Positions 22,501 to 33,227 of a stretch of 64,000 nucleotides of DNA are shown piece after piece. Within the stretch, counting starts at the first letter, position 1; every line of letters begins with the position of its first letter. This DNA is from Echeneis naucrates (taxonomy: Eukaryota > Chordata > Actinopteri > Carangiformes > Echeneidae). A program made the position numbers and the translations under genes. The stretch lies in contig NC_042524.1 in NCBI RefSeq assembly GCF_900963305.1, forward strand, positions 6,681,764 through 6,745,763, written 5' to 3'. Under the pieces are notes generated by a model. The model saw only the letters and a program-made list of their open reading frames with translations, made no database searches and was not told the origin of the DNA.

Positions 22501-25500
22501 ATTTTAGCTTGTGCTTTTACCTGTAGGTTTTGTTGCGGTGGTGAACAAGGCAATGAGCGAGCGCTTTGGCAAACTGGTGAGCTCAGCTGAAGTCTTGCTT
22601 CCGGAGCTGCCCTGGCCCAAGGAGTTTGAGAAGGACACTTTCCTTAAGCCTGACTTCACCTCATTGGATGTTCTCACCTTTGCTGGGAGTGGAATACCAG
22701 CTGGCATTAACATCCCCAACTGTATGTTCTCTAATGATGCTAAGTTTACACTTAAAAATTAGATTGGGATTGGGTTCGCTCTGAATGTCAGCATGACACT
22801 GTATTTATTTTTTTTTTGTTTTTTGTTTTTTTGTTTTTTTTTCCTTCTGTAGATGATGACATCAGACAATCAGAGGGCTTTAAAAATGTGTCATTAGGCA
22901 ATGTGCTGGCTGTAGCTTATGCTACACAAAAAGAGAAGCTTACTTTCCTGGAAGAGAATGACAAGGTAATGCCCAAACGTTCCTGGTATTCTTACCCCCC
23001 ATCTTTTATTTGTATCCCACATTTTCGTGATTGGATATTGTCTAATGTGTTTGTGTATCCAGGAATTGTTCATCAAGTGGAAGGGCCCATCATTTGAAGT
23101 TCAGGTTGGACTTCATGAGCTGTTGGGCCATGGAAGTGGCAAGCTGTTTGTCCAGGTCAGGCAAATATAATGTTATAATATTGTAATATACTACAAAGCC
23201 TCCATTGTAATACATGGAGCTCCTCTTTGTATAGGACTATTTTGATTATAATGTATTGTTTTGTATGTTATCACATGTTATGTTGAGTTGCTGCTACTGT
23301 CCATCTTGGTTACATGGCTATGGAATTTAAATCCTATCAGCACCTGGCCAGAGCTGTACCATTAGTGGTCATATGAATGTTAATTTACACATATGCAAGC
23401 AATTAGCTATGGGCCAATTCTACAATGTCACCTTTGAAAGTATATGCAGATAATCTGATATTATCTGCTAATGAAGGTTTTAGAGAAGAATCATCAGAGA
23501 AGAAATAAGATCTGATTTGGGTTATGTCTATGTCACTATGTCCTCTGACCCTGCATGCAGGATGACAAGGGCAAATTCAACTTTGACCAGAACAAGGTGG
23601 TCAACCCAGAGACCGGAGAACTGGTGAGTGTACTGTTGTGTGTACACCTACCTGCTTCCTGCAAAGACTAAGACTAATTTCACCCTTTGACTGCATCTGT
23701 TAAACGAAAGATTTGCCGTGTGAATGTGTCTTTCAGGTGTCCAGTTGGTATCAGGGCAGTGAGACTTGGGACAGTAAATTCTCCACAATTGCCTCCTCTT
23801 ATGAAGAATGTCGTGCAGAGTGTGTTGGACTCTATCTTTGTCTCAACAAATCAGTCCTGAGGTATAGCCGACTTGCAACCTTTACCCATTCTGTACCTAG
23901 GTGAATTTCATCTGCCGAGGAATTAATATAACTGGTGTGTCAGGCATTGATTATTGTGGGGCATGATTTAAGATTTCTGAGGGACAATGAAGGGGTTTTC
24001 TTTGTTTAATCCAAGGCAGCATAAACCCATTTATGCTTGAGCTTTTGCCAGGAAATGTTTACTGTACACAATAACATGCTGTTACTCAGGCTTGGTCTAT
24101 GTTAATGCTGCAAGTAATTTGTGGTGCGGTACATCTGAGCGTTATTTATGATGGGAGATTTGTCTGGATTGCCTGAAAATGAACAAAGTGTTGCTGTGAT
24201 TTTCTCTTGGATATGATTTTGTATAAGACAAGTCAGTAAGATAAAAACGGACTTGATTAATAGAGAAGACTGCAGTTTTCATTTCATATTTGACATATTA
24301 AAGACTTATTTCTTATAGATAAAAAAAACCCACTAAATACAGTACTAGAATTTATTACACTTGCCAAAACCCGAAACCTTTAAATCAATAACTGAAGAAA
24401 CAAATGAACTAAAGAAACCCTAAGAATCCACGCATTACAGCCCATTAATTTGCTTGTACCTCAGGCCAGCTCTGCTAACAGATGTTGTTTTCCGATGTAT
24501 CATACGCAGGCTAATCCTTCACTGTTGACATTTTGGGGTAAATTGTGCATCCACAAATTGCCCCCCCTTTGTTTTTGTTTTTTTTTTTTCCCTTTTAAAT
24601 GAAAATGCATGGAATGGGGATTTCAGTTTAACTACCCAGTATCAGGTAATGCTTGTTTGATGATTTGAGGGGAATAGGCTGTTTACTGTTGCTGTTTTCT
24701 GTGTTTATTCTTTAGTATTTTTGGTCACGAAGGCCAGGATGCTGAGGATGTGGTATACATCAACTGGCTCAGTATGGTCAGGGCTGGACTTTTAGGCCTG
24801 GAGTTCTACACACCTGAAAGCAAGAGCTGGAGACAGGTACCCTGTCTGCCCACATGCTTTTTCCTACACTGTGTAATCTGTCCCCCTCTTAGCTTGAATC
24901 TGTATTTGTCAAACTTCTAAGAGTTCAAACTTGATATAGTAAAAGTAAGAATAAAAGTGTGAGCTGTAAGACATATTTATTCACATCATTATTAGCTTTA
25001 CACTTAGAAATAATCATGGTTTTTACTCTTAAGAATGAATAGGATACTAAAGATAAAGTTTTTACTTTGAGCAGGCTTTTAAACTAGGGCTTTACATGTA
25101 ATGATGAATCATAAGTTTAATTTATATAGAACTTCAGAGATACGTAGTGTTGGGTGAGGAGTGTTTACAACACGAGTCAACATACAGACAATAAACCATC
25201 TGTCCTTAACAACCTCACTGGCTCAGTCTGATGTGTCTGTGTTTTATAATTCAGCGTATGTCTTGGTGTTAACATGTGTGTCATGTCTGTGCATGGTTTG
25301 TCTTTCTCAGGCTCATATGCAGGCTCGCTTTGTGATCCTGCGTGTTCTGCTGGAGGCTGGGGAGGACCTGGTGGGTCTGGAGGAAGTCACAGGACAGGAC
25401 GGCAAGCCTGACGCTCGGATCACATTGGACCGAAGCAAGATCCACACTGTAGGCAAGAACGCCATCCACAGGTTCCTTTGTAAACTGCAGGTATGTTGAT

Positions 25501-26811
25501 ACTTTTACAAATCCACACAGCAGGAAGACATCAGGAACAATATTGTCGAGATATATCACAGGTTATATCACAAGTTACTTGTATTAGCATACCACTGGTC
25601 GTTCCCTTTTTTTTTTTTTTTTATTTTAATGGTAGCAGAAATTATCAGCTAATGAATCTATCTATAAAACCTTTGATATATTAATGTGGCCTCAACAGGC
25701 CCCAGCAGGCCATCAAATAAGAAGTCTAAAGTTAAAAAATTATGCTTGTTAAGCACCTCTACCCATGATTGGCTTATCATGATATTTTACTCTACCTGAG
25801 CTAATCATCATTACTCAAATAAAGAATAAAATAAAGGTTCAGCTCCTCTTGAGTCACCGGTTGTGACAGCAGTTTACTAAGCTCAATTATAGCAACGTGT
25901 CCCGTGTAATTGTCGGTGACAGTTAATTGTCACTCTGTTTGACAATCCTCTTAATTTCTCTGCTGCTACAGCTACTAACCTGACTTCACCTTGTTGTAGG
26001 TGTTCAAGTCAACGGCAGATGTGGAAGGGGGCAGGGCTCTTTATGATAGCTACTCCAGTGTCAGCAACAGCGGTGCTCACAACTTCTTGCGTCTCCGAGA
26101 GACAGTGCTGTTGAGGAAGGAAGCTCGAAAGATGTTTGTCCAGGCCAACACCAAAATTAATGGTTTGTACCTCAAATGAATTTATGGGAGTTCTGTCAGA
26201 TTTACACAAAAATGCATATACATGTATTTCTTCTGCCAGTTGTATTCACTGCACCTGTGACATTGTGGTTTTCACTTTCAATGGAAATTAATTTGCCTAG
26301 CTGGTTATATTTTGTGAAAATTTGAGGAAAGCTTCAAGCAGAAGCTTTTAGGAAGAACTGAAGATGTGCCCACATCTTGTTTCATGTTATTTCAATTTTA
26401 CCCTTAGTTTTATTCCCAAATCAGACTGAAGTTGTCTTTGTGGTATGTTATATCGCAATGTTTAGTGCATTACCACATTACCAAACTAAATACTCTTCAT
26501 CACTTTAACACATCATAAGTCTCTGATCAGACTTAAATAGTTTAGGAAAAAACATCAAATCCTATTTCAGGTGTAATTAACTGAGCAGAAACTTGCCATG
26601 TTGCCATATCTTCAGTTGTAGCCTCTTGAGGAAATTGCTCAGTTTGTTTCTGACTGTGTGGTTTCTAGGGGACAGCGTAGAGCTGGTGGAATATGAAGGC
26701 AGCGCAGAAGGTTTGATTTCCTCCTTCACTGAACGCTTTCAAGATGACGCAGAGCAGGTTGAGGCTGACCTTCTGGAGCTGAGCAAAAGGGACACCCAGT
26801 GCTGGTGTTGA
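19518..26811 (+). CDS. dpp3: Dipeptidyl peptidase 3
   Basis: DPP3 is a cytosolic zinc metallopeptidase (family M49) that releases dipeptides from the N-terminus of short peptides such as angiotensins and enkephalins. It also binds KEAP1 through an ETGE motif in mammals. Coding exons: 19518-19642, 19816-19960, 20096-20185, 20315-20452, 20540-20614, 20783-20873, 21069-21199, 21358-21488, 21715-21773, 22527-22721, 22853-22965, 23063-23155, 23561-23623, 23737-23861, 24716-24836, 25311-25490, 26000-26162 and 26669-26811. All phases fit and give 726 aa, close to the human 737. Key residues seen: HELLGH zinc site (exon at 23063), EECRAE with the third zinc ligand (exon at 23737), and [10 protein letters not shown]. 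No internal stop or frameshift was found, so the gene looks whole. A non-coding first exon ends near 18462, and the exon carrying the start begins at 19484. Confidence 0.96.
21900..22415. mobile_element. Decayed Tc1/mariner-like DNA transposon fragment in dpp3 intron
   Basis: The start gaaaatattcagacccct, then ggccccattggcagcaaat and a later stretch with aggaactctcagtattt and cttaagtttaaccagagtcc, resemble the abundant fish Tc1-like element that begins with a caaagtattcagaccc-type end. Transposase coding is not readable, and no terminal inverted repeat pair could be fixed by eye. It lies in the large intron before the exon at 22527. Confidence 0.45.
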
Positions 26812-26957
26812 TGGACGTGTGAAATCAGCACCCACCTCCTTCATATATCTTTTTTTGTTAACAATATAATAGCAACGTGATACTTCATGGAGTCAAAACA
26901 CAAAACTGCAGTGATTTTAAAATCCTTTTGTAGGACACTTCTGAAGTTTCATACTAT

Positions 26958-26963
26958 AATAAA
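26958..26963 (+). terminator. dpp3 polyadenylation signal
   Basis: An AATAAA hexamer about 150 bases after the dpp3 stop codon, giving a short 3' UTR. Confidence 0.7.
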
Positions 26964-26969
26964 GCCATA

Positions 26970-27800
26970 GGACATGAACACATCTGCCAAAGACACCAGC
27001 CACAACTCAGATTCTTAAAGCTTCAGGTCTTTGATAACTGGATCAAATACAAATAAATAAGCTCATTAATTTGACACCATCATTCTTTTAGATGCATTTA
27101 GAAAGCCCATTTTTCAAGACACACTGACTTCAGTCACAAAAAAAAAAAAAAAAAAAACCCCAACACTGACAGGCAGTTAAAATTGCTTCTTGGGTTTAAA
27201 GGCTTATATAATTTGCTCTGGGTAGTTTTCAACTTTTGGCTGAAGAATGATTCCTTCCTCACAGCTTGTCCAATCATAAAATGTTTTTCCAGCATTGGTG
27301 TTGATGATTATTTGAAAACTTAACTGCAAGGTATAACAACACTTGATGCTACTTTTGGCCAGTTTTTGGTTATGAAGTAATAGATGACTGTTTTAAAATA
27401 TTGCTGTATCTGAAAGTTCCTAAACAAGCTCTGAACAAAAGAAATGTGTTGATTCTGCACAAATAAAAGTTGTTTAATAAGATCACATCGATATTGTTTT
27501 CCACTAAAACCACAGAAAATGTGTTTTGTTTTTTTTGGGTTTTTTTTCTTCATTAAAATGAAATTCACTCACAGCCTGAGAGTGGCTTTCAGCATATTTT
27601 AATAAGATCAAAAAGAGCCCTGATGCCACATGTTGGGTGAAGCTGATAGAAGTTTTGCCTTTATACTGAAAAACATAACTTAATTCAAAGTACTGTTCTA
27701 AAAAGTCTCTAAATACGAGATACAACATTATCTACACTAATTCCACATAATGCTGCCTGATGTCACATCATGCTGTTCAATGATAATGCAATGTTGTTCA
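26970..27800. other. Gap between convergent dpp3 and rin1-like genes
   Basis: This is where the remaining rin1 exons (RH, VPS9 and RA domains) should lie on the minus strand, but no such coding was recognised. It holds a run of about 19 A near 27139, and ATTAAA hexamers on the minus strand (TTTAAT on plus near 27473 and 27595) that could serve the rin1-like transcript. Minus-strand frames at 27320-27568 and 27504-27728 show no RIN similarity. Confidence 0.55.
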
Positions 27801-30800
27801 CTAAAGGCTTGTACCTTTATCCTGATCACAAGGTGACTGAGGTGGAGTATTTGCTGCCCCCTCAAGGCTGCCAAAGGAGCTGCAGCTGTCTGTGTCATTA
27901 AGAGAGGCAGCATTCATCTGCAAAAGCAGACCCTTTTCCTCCTCCTCCTTTTCATCTGCACCTGCTCCCTCTCCTTCAGCATCTCTTTCTGATCTCTGCT
28001 TATCTGGCCTTGAAGGGGTGGCAGGTGTGTGATAAGCCTCCGCTGCCAGTGGAGTGAAAGCTAAAGAGGTGAAGGGAGAGAGAGAGAAGGGGACCTTTGG
28101 AGAAGGAGATGGGGACTGATATGGTGAAAGAGATGGTGAAGCGCTGGGTGAGTCGTGTGGAGAGAGAGAAAAGGGGACTCTGGGAGTAGGAGAAGGCGAT
28201 TGATATGGGGATAGAGAGGGAGAAATACCTGGAGAGCTGTGAGGAGAGAGGGATGGAGACACTTTGGGGAAAATTGGAGGCACTGTGGAAGAAACAGAGT
28301 GGGAGAGAGAGATGATTGGAGAAGGCTGCATGTAGTCTGAATCAGTGGGGACGTTTTCCATCCGAGCTGGAGCGTCCACTCCCTCGACTCCAGCTTGATT
28401 ATTGCCTGGCTGTCTCTGTGGTTGGCCCTGATCCCGTGTCTCAGGCTGTATGTGAGGTGCTGCTGATGGAGGCAAGATTTGGGCCTCTCTTGATGTGTTC
28501 TGTGTCTCTGTTAGAGGTCGGGTGTCCTTAGCTGTTGGATCACACTGAGTGGTATGAACTGGGCTCTCACCCTGTTTAAGGACTTGGTCTTTGCTGGCTT
28601 GTCGCTGTTTCTGGACCTTAGATCTCCCCTTTGTTTTGGGCATTAGAGGTGGTGGAGGTGGCGGAGCAAGAGGGGGTGACAGCATGGTCGATGTCTCCAT
28701 GGAAACCCGAACCTTGAGGCTATGTTTGAACATGCGTCGTTTGGACAAAGCGTTCTGAGACTGCAGAAAGAGTGGGTTGATGAAACAGAGAGCACCTTGG
28801 CCTGAGCCACAGTCCAACTCTCTGGGGCTGCGGGTCGTGATTGGACAGAACTCGTGGAACAGAGTGGGGTTCTGGTTTGACTGTTTGCTTGTAGTGTCTG
28901 AGTCAGGTGCTGTCTTGGGCTGGTCGTCTGAGTCAGGCTGGGAAGTTGATTCAGAGCTTGTCTCTGGATTAGTAGCAGGCAAGGCTGAGGTTACAACGCC
29001 TGGTTTCTTCTCCTTCAGGGCCTTTGGCGGCTCCCGTGGCCCGCGAACATTTAGATGGGAACTCCAAAATTCTGAAATGGTGAAACCATGATGTTATTCC
29101 AATTATCATTACCTTTTATAAACACTCTGTAATTGTTAGTGCGCAAAACACGTTTTATCTGCAAAAACAACCACCACATTTAATAGGATACAGTATTTCT
29201 TTATACTCCTCCATCAATCAAAAACAAGAAATACTAAAAGGCAAATTCTTCTGGTATTTATATATTTCCCAATAGCTGGTGGTAATTACGTGATATATTA
29301 TGTGTGTGCAGCTTGTGTAAATAAATACTTCAAAGGTATTTGGTACAGTTTCAGTGTGAGGCAACAAGGAGTTGTGTGCACCAACCTACTCCCATATGAG
29401 AAATGGACTCCAGCTCTTTGTGCGATGTTGCCTTTGCAATGGCTTCAGGAAGCTCCAGTGGAAAAGGTAACACATCTCTGGCAAATATAGATATGATATG
29501 ACATATGAAAAAGTAAATAAACAAATCAATCAAGTGTGCCGGATCAGTAAATCTTTCCAATCAATGCAGAGAAAGGTTATACTATGATGTTTGTACAATA
29601 ACATTTAAAACAATAAAGTAAAGAAAGAAAATGTTAGGAGATTGCAGGAAAAGACTCCACGAGGCACCGATGAGAATGAGGAGGATAAAAACTTACCTGC
29701 TGACACAGTAGAAGGAAATTAATCTTGGGAGGTCTGGGAAGCTGATGGCTGAAGTCTCCAGAGACAGAGCTTAGGGTGAGAACAATACAAAGGTAGAGGG
29801 GTTTTTGGAGAGGGAGAAGGTAGGAAAGTAATTACACTTTATTTTAAACTGGGACACATCAGGCATCTCATTCACTGTGATCTACATGGCTCTATATATT
29901 TTAAGTGCACGTTGGGTATATTTATAGTAAACATTTTATCAAGCTAACAACATGTTTTTCAATATCAATAAAGTTTCTGCAATCCACCCATTAATTTGTC
30001 TTCCATTTGTAACTCCACTCTTTTTTAGTAAAAACACATATCAGAGACTTGCTGCTGTATACATGCATTAGTAGGGTTCACCGTTCTAAAAGAAAGGGTG
30101 AAAAATAAATAAAAACTGAGTTGATCTCGTTTTGCTGGGATAACCAAATGAAAGCAGGCTCCCTTGTCATACATTTTAATATGTATACATATGATAGATG
30201 TTTCAAATGATGCTATCAAGCAAGCCTGGCAGAATGCACCATCGTTTACAGCAGTCTTTAGGTCCTGCTGTGAAATTACTGTGCTGTGAATATAAATTTC
30301 TGTTTGAAAGAAAGAGGATGTGTTTACAGAAACCGCAAATTAAACTTCATCAGGCTTCTGGACTGTCAGGCTCTTACTGCACTTGTGTTCCTCCCTGATG
30401 CCAAACTGCTGGACAAAGGACGGCATGCTGTCATCCGCCAAACGGACACACAGCACGTTCCTTTGGGATGTGCGAGACTTTCGCACCAGAAATGTCTGCA
30501 GGACAACACAACCGATAACTGAGTGTGAGGGCACAGGACATGAAGAGGGACAAGGCAAGAGAGATAAAACACTGTGTGTCTGCAGTCTGACAGACAGACT
30601 TGCATGGAATGGCACACTTGTGATTTTCCTTAATGTGTACTGGATGTGTGGATCTGACCCCTGGAGGCTCTCTCTGCAGTATGTGCAATGCAGTGGCAGG
30701 GTTGATCGACAGCTGAAGCCAGACAGGAACTGTGAGCAGGAGGCGGTCCAACACACTGATGCTCCTCAGAGACCCACGTCCCCTTTGATGTCCCAATGAC

Positions 30801-30862
30801 TTCTGCCTTGATGTCTGGGCAGGCTCTGGGAAGTCATACAGAGGTTCTTCTTGCTGTGTCAT
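27801..30862 (-). CDS. rin1: Ras and Rab interactor 1-like, SH2 and proline-rich half only
   Basis: RIN1 is a Ras effector and Rab5 exchange factor with SH2, proline-rich, RH, VPS9 and Ras-association regions. Minus-strand exons: 30862-30659, 30495-30378, 29769-29697, 29477-29386 and 29071-27801, all in phase, giving 585 aa. Seen in order: PLYDFPEP, then the SH2 domain (VPVWLQLSINPATALHILQ, EPPGTFLVRKS with the phosphotyrosine-binding FLVR arginine, NVLCVRLADD, SFPDLPRLISFYC), ATSHKELESISHMGVG, then GQGALCFINPLF, HSLKVRVSMETS, a PPPPPP stretch and Ser/Pro repeats. The reading ends at a TAG at 27803-27801. A GT donor at 27814-27813, right after CDQDKG, could instead splice on, but no downstream exons exist before dpp3. 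The catalytic VPS9 half is therefore absent here. SH2 identity is solid, and RIN1 is favoured over RIN2/3 by synteny with cd248 and by sequence. Confidence 0.85.
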
Positions 30863-31943
30863 CTACACAAACACACACACACACACAAGAGGAGTACACA
30901 TGCTGTTGTCAATAAAACTAAAACTGATCACACACCCTTATGCATGCTAAAAATAGTTATAATACGTGGGGGTAAATGATTAAGGGAAAACCAAACATCA
31001 AGTGTCAAAGTAGCTATTCAGTAAATTATTCAACCATAATGCTTTTAAGGCCAATGCCTCTAGATCTTGCACAATCAAACTCACAAAAGTTCTTTAACGT
31101 TTATAATGAGGGGTTCGCACATTGCAATCCCGCTATAATATCCCTTTAATTGTTGACTGTCTGCCATTACTGCACAATCATGTCAATGCATGATTCAGCA
31201 TGTTTTTCTGAAATGATCACATCAATGAACATGCATCAATTTTGTTCCTTCGGTCAGCTTTCCAACCTTTTTTACTGATGTCTTAACTATAGATGAAATG
31301 CAGATGTCACTGCTCTTATTGAAACACAACCAGTTGAGCTTTTACTGACTCAATCTCTTTCCCTCATTCAATCGGGCAACCCAATATGAATACTCCGGGC
31401 TGGGCCTGCTCAGCATCTGTAAACCTACCTGCCAACCTATTTGTCAGTCATCTGGATGTCTGCGTGGTCACAGTCAGAACAGTAAGATGGGTGGATTTAT
31501 TGCAGACACACAGAGACACACACCTGTGTAGTAAATCTACCTGGATTGAGACAGCATGTCCAGGCTTGGCAGAGAGCAGCAGCCTAGACATCTTAAATGC
31601 TACAGGAAAGACACTTTTAAAATATAAACACAACGGCAGGCTACCAAGTGCAAAGTAACAATAAAAATGTAAGAAAAAGAATGAAAAAAAAAACAGCAAT
31701 TGCTAAAATTCATAAATAAATGTGATTATTAAGAATTTGTCTTCCTCCATATTAAACCGGCTTTCTGGCTGTAATCTGCATGTCAACATCTGCCTGGATC
31801 TGCAGCGTGCATTCCTGTAAAACGTGTACGTTTCCTCCTCGAACTATGTTACACACAGTTTCCCTGCTGTCTAATCCTACAGCTCGTTAGATCAAATCGT
31901 TTGTCCTGCACATTTAAACACGTTCGGGTTATATAGTTAGGTT

Positions 31944-31972
<29 letters not shown>
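31944..31972. repeat. (TTTTG)n simple repeat
   Basis: Five or six TTTTG units within the probable first intron of the rin1-like gene. Confidence 0.8.
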
Positions 31973-31976
<4 letters not shown>

Positions 31977-31983
31977 CCTTTAC

Positions 31984-32160
31984 CTTTCTGGCTCCACTTT
32001 AGGAAAACATAGTCCTTATTCCTCCATGATCCAAGTTTAAAACGAGGAGAAGTGAAGTGCTCTCCCTCCGCGGCCTGTCACGACGTGTGGTCACAGGTCT
32101 GCTGTGGGGAAGTCTCCGCTTCCTTGTCTCCTCCTTCTACACTTAATCTTACCTGCAGAC
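31984..32160 (-). promoter_or_regulatory. Possible non-coding first exon of the rin1-like gene
   Basis: On the minus strand the sequence ends with gagccagaaag followed by a gtaaag donor (31983-31978). The interval is GC-richer than its surroundings and lies between the first coding exon and the rbm14 promoter. Inference from position and donor only. Confidence 0.3.
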
Positions 32161-32519
32161 ATGTATGTCACTGCAAAGTCATGGGCTGGAGGTTAAACTT
32201 GAAATTGTAGCGAGCGACAGCAAGTTTAACTGAAGCATGAAAGCGTCATTACTTCAGCAAATGCGACAATTGTACGACAATTCTGCGTGTCAGCACAAAC
32301 GCACTAACATCAGCAACGTTGAACGAAATTCTCCAAATAAGTTAAATAAAGTTGTCATCCAACTTTGCATCACAATATCCCAAAAATATCTTAGCAAAAA
32401 TACGTGTGCACGCTATAGGGGTGATAATAGTATATGATGATAATTTGTATAATAGTTTGTGAGGCTTGTTGAAATTAGTTTTGGGATAAACTTCATGAAA
32501 GCGCAGCCGACACCGCTCC

Positions 32520-32580
32520 TCCACAAACCGGAAGCGGAAGTGAGGTTTGAAATACTCCAGCTCCGGGACCGCGTTGGGTG
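32520..32580 (+). promoter_or_regulatory. rbm14 promoter and non-coding exon 1
   Basis: Two adjacent ETS sites (CCGGAAGCGGAAGTG, 32528-32542) lie just upstream of a GC-rich segment ending in a consensus donor (gttgg|gtgagt, exon end 32577). With the rin1-like gene on the opposite strand about 400 bp away, this may act as a bidirectional promoter. Confidence 0.5.
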
Positions 32581-33227
32581 AGTAGCCTGTGTGCTTAGCT
32601 GGTACAATTATTGGGTTTTTTTCCCTCCCCTCCTCAATATTTCGGAAATGAGTTGAAAAAATGTATGATGTATTTAAGTGCTCAGAGACACCGCACGTGG
32701 ATGATAAGCACCTAACTCAAGTAAATGCCATAATCTGCTGTGATTAAAAACGGCTACGTTAGCGTTAGCTTCCTAGCTTAGCTCGCGCTAGCTACGCCGC
32801 TAACGCTACCGTTCAAACAAGATGGCCAGTGGATTTCACTGCTGGTCAAGTAACCGAGCTCATCGCCTCCGGTAAACAATTTCTGATGCCCTTCGACCGC
32901 CCTATATTCGACATTGATCAACCCAGCGACCTCGCCAAACACCCCAAATCCAACGCGCACAAAAGTTCAAGGTTTAATTAGCTTAGCTAAAGACAGTCGA
33001 TTAGCTAACGACAAGGACTCCTTACCAGATGGCGGGGTAAACTCTGTTATAGGAAATAACGTTGTTTTGTTGGGTCTTTGCAGCTAAATAAGGCGCTCTA
33101 TGTGCTGCTAATTGTTTTTTTCCTTGTAAATTTTCTTTATACTGAGATGACCAGTTATCGTTCCGGATGGAGCAACTTAACCGACAGGCCTTGTTTACTC
33201 TCTTACAGATGCCTGGTTGATTCAGAG

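Noticed and set aside
30340-30799. Plus-strand 138-codon frame across rin1 SH2 exons
   Set aside because: It crosses the introns of the well-supported minus-strand gene and has no family features.
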